In this document: one piece after another, positions 59,649 through 64,000 of the stretch
How the letters are laid out: every line of letters begins with the position of its first letter
Numbering within the stretch: the first letter of the stretch is position 1
Position numbers and translations under genes: made by a program
The notes under the pieces: generated by a model
What the model was told of the DNA's origin: nothing
Database searches by the model: none
Seen by the model: the letters and a program-made list of their open reading frames with translations, nothing else
From: Enteractinococcus fodinae
GTDB lineage: Bacteria > Actinomycetota > Actinomycetes > Actinomycetales > Micrococcaceae
Direction of reading: 5' to 3'
Assembly: GCF_031458395.1 (NCBI RefSeq)
Contig: NZ_JAVDYJ010000001.1
Coordinates: forward strand, 1,550,001 to 1,614,000
DNA length: 64,000 bases

Positions 59649-60284
59649 TTATTGTGTGCGTCGTTCAGCTGCCAACCACAATTTCTGGGCCGGTGTCAGG
59701 TCTGTCGTGGCACCCGCAAACTTCGATGCCCGGGCCGGACTCGTCAGTTTGCCGGTGTCTAATCCGCGACCGAAAAGACCACCTCGCCAGGCATGGGCGA
59801 TAGCAATCGCAATCGCATCGGCAGCATCTGCAGGTTTTGGTGAGGTGGTCAGTCCCAGAATTCTGGTGACCATGGCTGTGACTTGTTTCTTATCGGCTGT
59901 TCCCGATCCGGTGACTGCCGCTTTCACTTCCGATGGAGTCAACAAAGCAGTGGGGATGTTGCGTCGAGCCGCTGCTGCAATAGCGACCCCGGACGCTTGT
60001 GCAGTACCCATCACGGTCGGGGTGTTATGTTGGGCAAACATTCGTTCTACCGCTAAATGTTCGGGCTGATACTTATCCAACAAGTCATCCATAGCCTGAT
60101 CAATAACGGCTAAGCGTTTGCCGATGGGCTCGGTTCCGGGACTACCGACGACAGTCACGTCGACAAGTTGAGCCTTCCGGTTCGATGCGATATCTACTAC
60201 CGCAATACCGCAGCGGGTCAGCCCCGGGTCTACGGCACAAACCCGAAGACTGGTGGGTGCTGGTCGGCGGTTACGGTCGGTCAC
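59649..60284 (-). CDS. ruvC: Holliday junction resolvase RuvC
   Basis: RuvC, 211 residues, cuts Holliday junctions. Acidic residues are in [16 protein letters not shown] (first Asp), [11 protein letters not shown] (Glu), and the C-terminal [14 protein letters not shown] (Asp pair). The N-terminal 12 residues are a short extension. Start is GTG at 60284, directly after the yebC stop (TAAGTG), indicating coupling. The C-terminal 40 residues are Ala/Thr/Lys-rich. Confidence 0.96.
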   Translation of the reverse strand: MTDRNRRPAPTSLRVCAVDPGLTRCGIAVVDIASNRKAQLVDVTVVGSPGTEPIGKRLAVIDQAMDDLLDKYQPEHLAVERMFAQHNTPTVMGTAQASGVAIAAAARRNIPTALLTPSEVKAAVTGSGTADKKQVTAMVTRILGLTTSPKPADAADAIAIAIAHAWRGGLFGRGLDTGKLTSPARASKFAGATTDLTPAQKLWLAAERRTQ

Positions 60285-61046
60285 TTAGGCGTCCTGTGCA
60301 GCTAATTCATCGAGAACTTCAGCGGTAATTTCTACATTGGCGTAGACGTTTTGTACGTCGTCGAGTGCTTCGACCGCGTCCCACAGTTGAATGAACGATT
60401 GGGCAGCTTTCGCATCGAGTTCGACTTTCATCTCGGCAAAAAACTCGACATCGTCCGACTCGTATTCGATGCCGGCTTCATCCAAAGCCTTCGACACTTC
60501 ATGGACATCAGCAGGTTCTGAGACAATCTCGAATGCAGTACCGGACTGGATGATTTCTTCGGCTCCAGCATCGATCACGGCCATCATAATGTCATCTTCT
60601 GCATGATTGTCCGCTGGAACACGCACAACGCCACGGCGTTCAAACATAAATGCCACGGACCCTGGGTCCGCCATCGAGCCACCGTTGCGGGTCACCGTGG
60701 CGCGTACTTCGGAAGCAGCGCGGTTGCGGTTGTCGGTGAGACACTCAACGAGAAGAGCGGAACCTTCTGGGCCCCGGACTTCGTACATGATCTCGGCATA
60801 ATCAATTACTTCCCCGGTCAGTCCTGCGCCACGTTTAATCGCACGATCAATATTGTCGTTCGGTACCGACTGTTTTTTCGCCTTGGTGACGGCGACTTCC
60901 AAAGCGGGGTTACCGTCAAGATCGGGGCCACCAGCACGTGCAGCTACTTCGATAGCTTTAATGTGGGTGGCATACATTTTGGCGCGCTTAGCATCTAACG
61001 CAGCTTTCTTGTGTCGCGTTGTATGCCATTTTGAGTGACCTGCCAC
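60285..61046 (-). CDS. YebC/PmpR family transcription or translation factor
   Basis: Protein of 253 residues, family start [20 protein letters not shown] from the GTG at 61046, with GAGGAG nine bases upstream; the frame extends to 61076. Family features are [39 protein letters not shown] and the acidic-helical end. YebC proteins were described as DNA-binding regulators near ruv genes, and more recently as helping ribosomes through proline runs. It is the first gene of yebC-ruvC-ruvA-ruvB. Confidence 0.94.
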   Translation of the reverse strand: MAGHSKWHTTRHKKAALDAKRAKMYATHIKAIEVAARAGGPDLDGNPALEVAVTKAKKQSVPNDNIDRAIKRGAGLTGEVIDYAEIMYEVRGPEGSALLVECLTDNRNRAASEVRATVTRNGGSMADPGSVAFMFERRGVVRVPADNHAEDDIMMAVIDAGAEEIIQSGTAFEIVSEPADVHEVSKALDEAGIEYESDDVEFFAEMKVELDAKAAQSFIQLWDAVEALDDVQNVYANVEITAEVLDELAAQDA

Positions 61047-61089
61047 TGTTGCAAACTCCTCTTCCGTTGAATTCAACGGGGGTTAGGGT

Positions 61090-62424
61090 TCATTGACTGC
61101 TCCCATTATAGGCGCTACCCCATTCCTGAGCAGTTTTTGGGCCCGCAAGGCTTAAGCGGTGCTCGGCTGCGCCATTGAGCAAAACATGTAACCAGGTCAG
61201 CACCGCTGATTCGAAACGCGCCGGATCAACGTTCCACTCGCGGGTATGGCGGGCATCGTGGAAGCGAATAAGGCTCACCAACTGGGGATTTTTTCTTGCC
61301 AGTTGCGCGGATGGTCCGACCGGCACAAAATCGTCGTCTTCGGAGTGCAAGATCAACACGGGGTGTTTGAGTTCGTTAGACCTTGTGACCCAATCGAGCG
61401 AACCTAAATTGACCGGGGCCGCTAAACCCGTGATGGTTCTGCCCCATGGCGACTCAATGAGCCATCGGCCCAATTTTCCTGCCGCGTGTGGCAGACGATT
61501 GATCCGTGCCTGGTGGCGCAAAACGTCGAGCCAGTCGATCACCGGCCCGATCAATACCAAGCCCCGGACGTATCGTGCTAGTACAGAGCGATGGACCAAC
61601 TGCAGGCTGACGGCTCCGCCCATAGAATACCCAGCTAGCACCACAGACTTGGCGCCGTTGTTGAGCGCATAAAGGATCGCGGCTTCTACGTCTGGCCATT
61701 CGGTTGCACCCAGTCCGTATCGCTTATCAGGCGCATCTGGTGCTTCGCCATCGTTGCGATATGAAATCAACAATCCGGGCATCCCCATGCGCTGGGCGAT
61801 ACCCATCATGCGCAGGCCTTCGCTGCGTTTCGAACCACGTCCATGGACCGTGATCATCCAGGTGTCGCGGTGCGCAGTCTCTCGGGTTGACGGAATGAAC
61901 CACGCCGGAGCCAGACCATTGTCGACCGGAATAAGAACATCTTCATAGCCATAACCGGCTTCGCGGGGAGTGGGCCAGACGAAACCCGCCCACCGTCCTC
62001 GAGCAGCCGTGGTCAGATTGCCCCGGTATATCTCTTCAACAACTCGAGTCACTGTTTGCTCTTTGACATTGGTCGAAACGACTTCCCCGATTCGGGCAAT
62101 CCCCTCCCCTAGATGAAATGCCAAGGCGTACCGCCCCCGGACAGTGGTCTGGGTGGTGATCGACAAATCGATCACGTCTTGGCCCGCAGGGCCCGCTCCT
62201 GGGCGATATGAAAGTATCCGAACGTCTTCCGCTGGGTGAGGTTCTGGAGTCACTACCGTGCGCGCAAAGATAGAGGCCAGTGTCGGAATTGCGGCAAGGG
62301 CCGTTCCGGCGACCGCACCGGTAATGGCTCCTAGGGCAGACCACCGAATGGTTCGCTTTGTTCGTCGATTCTGGGTGCCTCTGAATGGTATTCGGACGCG
62401 GTTACGTAGGTTGTCATCACCCAT
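61090..62424 (-). CDS. Membrane-associated alpha/beta hydrolase
   Basis: Hydrolase of about 444 residues from the ATG at 62424; the frame is open to 62607 but would overlap msrB. A basic N-terminus is followed by a hydrophobic segment (SALGAITGAVAGTALAAIPT, about 30-50), a probable anchor or signal. The catalytic fold (about 210-420) has VHGRGSKRSEGLRMM, the nucleophile elbow VVLAGYSMGGAVSLQLVH, LILHSEDDDFVPVGPS (acid) and FHDARHTREWN (His). This type (dipeptidyl-peptidase-like or BEM46-like) may act on peptides or lipids; the substrate is unknown. The start is uncertain and has only a weak ribosome binding site. Confidence 0.82.
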   Translation of the reverse strand: MGDDNLRNRVRIPFRGTQNRRTKRTIRWSALGAITGAVAGTALAAIPTLASIFARTVVTPEPHPAEDVRILSYRPGAGPAGQDVIDLSITTQTTVRGRYALAFHLGEGIARIGEVVSTNVKEQTVTRVVEEIYRGNLTTAARGRWAGFVWPTPREAGYGYEDVLIPVDNGLAPAWFIPSTRETAHRDTWMITVHGRGSKRSEGLRMMGIAQRMGMPGLLISYRNDGEAPDAPDKRYGLGATEWPDVEAAILYALNNGAKSVVLAGYSMGGAVSLQLVHRSVLARYVRGLVLIGPVIDWLDVLRHQARINRLPHAAGKLGRWLIESPWGRTITGLAAPVNLGSLDWVTRSNELKHPVLILHSEDDDFVPVGPSAQLARKNPQLVSLIRFHDARHTREWNVDPARFESAVLTWLHVLLNGAAEHRLSLAGPKTAQEWGSAYNGSSQ

Positions 62425-62554
62425 GGCTACATTGTTACTTGAAAGCAACATTTTCGCTAGCGTGTCGTTGACATTCGCCTGATTGCGTATGAGGGGTGTT
62501 TTGCAGTCAGGTAAATACCTCGACCGCGCCCGAGGCGACCGATAGATTAGCACC

Positions 62555-63025
62555 ATGACACAAGATGCCACGACACCCTCGGAAAATACAGCAGCTGCCA
62601 CTAACAAGTCGCTTTCTCGCGACCAGGCGCGGGCCTTAACAGAACAACAGTGGCGTGAGCGCTTGAGCCCAGAGGCATATCACGTACTACGTCAAGCCGG
62701 TACGGAGCGCCCATACACCGGCGAATACTGGGACGCTACAGAGGTTGGCACGTACTCGTGCCGGGCCTGTGGCGAGGAGCTGTTTACGTCATCGACAAAA
62801 TTTGATGCACGCTGTGGCTGGCCATCGTTCTATGCTCCAACTGATAACGAGCGGATTACCTATATTGAAGACCGTTCCATGGGGATGACCAGGGTTGAAG
62901 TTCGGTGCAGCAACTGCGATTCTCACCTGGGTCACGTTTTTGCGGGCGAAGGCTTCGACACCCCCACAGATCTTCGGTATTGCATCAACTCCTTGAGCTT
63001 AGATTTGACAAATACCACAGAATAA
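62555..63025 (+). CDS. msrB: Peptide methionine-(R)-S-oxide reductase MsrB
   Basis: MsrB, 156 residues, repairs R-methionine sulfoxide. Two CxxC zinc pairs are in [10 protein letters not shown] and [14 protein letters not shown]. The substrate site includes [13 protein letters not shown], and the catalytic Cys is in [13 protein letters not shown] near the C-terminus. Cys in CGWPSF may act as the resolving Cys. It starts opposite the hydrolase gene and is followed by DUF3000 with a 66-base gap. Confidence 0.96.
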   Translation: MTQDATTPSENTAAATNKSLSRDQARALTEQQWRERLSPEAYHVLRQAGTERPYTGEYWDATEVGTYSCRACGEELFTSSTKFDARCGWPSFYAPTDNERITYIEDRSMGMTRVEVRCSNCDSHLGHVFAGEGFDTPTDLRYCINSLSLDLTNTTE

Positions 63026-63091
63026 TTTCTAGAGCGAATATACTCGGCGCGCCGCCGCTAAATCCTTCAAGTGGGGGTTTAACCTAGAATT

Positions 63092-63685
63092 GTGAATCCC
63101 CAACAAGCTCAGGCGCACAGTTTAAACTCCGCGCCGCAGACCTTCCGGGTCGCGCTCGACCAACTGCGGCAGGCCGATACGCGTAGCGAAGTAGAGCTCG
63201 ATGAGGTGCCAGCACCAGCACAGCTGGCACCCTACGCGGTCGCGATGTCTGCAGACGTCGCGGGCCAACACGGTGAAGCGCTGGCCGTGGGCCGATTCAT
63301 CCTCTTATACAACCCACAATATTCGCCAGTGTGGGACGGAAACTTTCGAATCATTACCTACATTCGCACCAGTCTCGAATCCGATGTGGGTGAAGATCCG
63401 CTCGTCTCGGAAGTAGCGTGGACATGGATGGTCGAAGCCCTCGATGAAGCAGCAGCCACGTACCGTCAACCTGGCGGGACAGCCAGCCGAGTGCTGTCAC
63501 AAAGTTTTGGGATGATAGACCAGCAACTCGAGACTATAGACTTAGAACTACGAGCCTCGTGGACTCCTGCCGGCGACCACCTAGATAGACACCTCACTGC
63601 GTGGAGCGATATGGTGTGCACGTTCGCTGGTTTACCACCGACCACGGATGGTGTCATCCCCTTGAATCACATACGAAGGAAATAA
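63092..63685 (+). CDS. DUF3000 family protein
   Basis: Protein of 197 residues, actinobacterial DUF3000, usually found just before ribonuclease D. Signatures: FRVALDQLRQADTRSEVELD, LAPYAVAMSADV, GRFILLYNPQYSPVWDGNFR and SEVAWTWMVEALDEA, with SDMVCTFAGLPP near the end. Start is GTG at 63092. The function is unknown; the constant neighbourhood suggests a link with RNA or DNA processing. Confidence 0.9.
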   Translation: MNPQQAQAHSLNSAPQTFRVALDQLRQADTRSEVELDEVPAPAQLAPYAVAMSADVAGQHGEALAVGRFILLYNPQYSPVWDGNFRIITYIRTSLESDVGEDPLVSEVAWTWMVEALDEAAATYRQPGGTASRVLSQSFGMIDQQLETIDLELRASWTPAGDHLDRHLTAWSDMVCTFAGLPPTTDGVIPLNHIRRK

Positions 63686-63687
63686 CG

Positions 63688-64000
63688 ATTTCTAGCGCCC
63701 GTCTCGCCGCAGATGATTCGGAAGAATCACGCGGTGCTATACCTGCACCTCAGACGCCGGACAACGAGCAGGAACCGGTCCTTGTCCAGGCACCTGCAGG
63801 CGGGATCCCCCCAGTCATCGACACCGAAGCACAATTACGTCACGCTGCTGAGAAGCTCCGCCAAGGCTCAGGCCCTGTGGCCGTCGATACTGAACGCGCC
63901 AGCGGGTACCGCTATGGTCAACGGGCTTTCCTTATTCAGCTTAAACGCGACTCTGAAACCATCTGGCTCATCGATTCCGAGGCCTTGGAAGACCTGCAGC
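63688..64000 (+). CDS. rnd: Ribonuclease D family 3'-5' exonuclease (5' part only)
   Basis: The last frame reads GGIPPVIDTEAQLRHAAEKL, then GPVAVDTERASGYRYGQRAF and LIQLKRDSETIWLID, the start of a DEDD exonuclease (D-T-E in the first motif). The gene runs past the right edge. Only ATT at 63688 has a good ribosome binding site (AAGGA seven bases before it, two bases after the DUF3000 stop). No in-frame ATG, TTG or GTG occurs between it and the catalytic region except a GTG within the DTER segment; earlier in-frame GTGs (63601, 63616) would overlap DUF3000. Confidence 0.85.
   Translation, partial: MSSARLAADDSEESRGAIPAPQTPDNEQEPVLVQAPAGGIPPVIDTEAQLRHAAEKLRQGSGPVAVDTERASGYRYGQRAFLIQLKRDSETIWLIDSEALEDLQ

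Overview
The window is a stretch of core chromosome from an actinobacterium, most likely a moderate-G+C member of the Micrococcales/Micrococcaceae. The evidence is a set of actinobacterial markers (mihF, DUF3097, DUF3000, DUF349, a helicase-dead PriA, a long Rel) and gene order. The order pyrR-pyrB-pyrC-membrane protein-carA-carB-pyrF-mihF-gmk-rpoZ-coaBC-metK-priA and the order rel-secF-secD-yajC-ruvB-ruvA-ruvC-yebC are both known from mycobacteria and relatives. The genus cannot be fixed from the sequence alone. I saw no tRNA, rRNA, insertion sequence, prophage or CRISPR array.

Layout. 1-2.1 kb: truncated hrcA behind a CIRCE operator, DUF3097 and DUF4870 genes. 2.1-13.6 kb: hemW and lepA, rpsT on the plus strand, then holA, comEC, comEA, degV and leuS. 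13.6-17.3 kb: a looser segment with glpK, an alpha/beta hydrolase and an orphan PDDEXK (DUF1016) nuclease. 17.3-32.3 kb: priA, metK, coaBC, rpoZ, gmk and mihF, then the pyrimidine operon, all read on the minus strand from pyrR at 32.3 kb. 32.4-39.5 kb: nusB, efp, a fused aroK-aroB, aroC, aroE, mltG, ruvX. 39.5-49.7 kb: alaS, a small membrane gene, rpsD, rarA, dtd, a membrane protein of unknown function, the remains of a UvrD-type helicase, aspS and hisS. 49.8-54.2 kb: a DUF349 coiled-coil protein, an unknown gene and rel. 54.3-61.0 kb: secF, secD, yajC and ruvBAC-yebC. 61.1-64.0 kb: a secreted or membrane hydrolase, msrB, DUF3000 and the start of a ribonuclease D.

How the genes work together. 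The pyr operon should make UMP from bicarbonate, an amide-nitrogen source and aspartate (CarAB, PyrB, PyrC, PyrF; PyrD and PyrE lie elsewhere). Its leader holds a close match to the PyrR-binding loop right before the pyrR ribosome binding site. The most striking observation is that carA, the glutaminase subunit gene, has lost its catalytic Cys (now Gly256) and His (now Tyr348) and at least three glutamine-site residues (Ala47, His300, Tyr301), while carB looks intact. Carbamoyl phosphate synthesis here may therefore use free ammonia, or glutaminase activity may come from another protein.

Other points worth a second look: a 15-bp perfect hairpin between mihF and gmk, competing stems in the secF-rel gap, a 14-bp perfect inverted repeat inside the PDDEXK gene, the decayed helicase at 46.0-46.3 kb, and an apparent ATT start for ribonuclease D.
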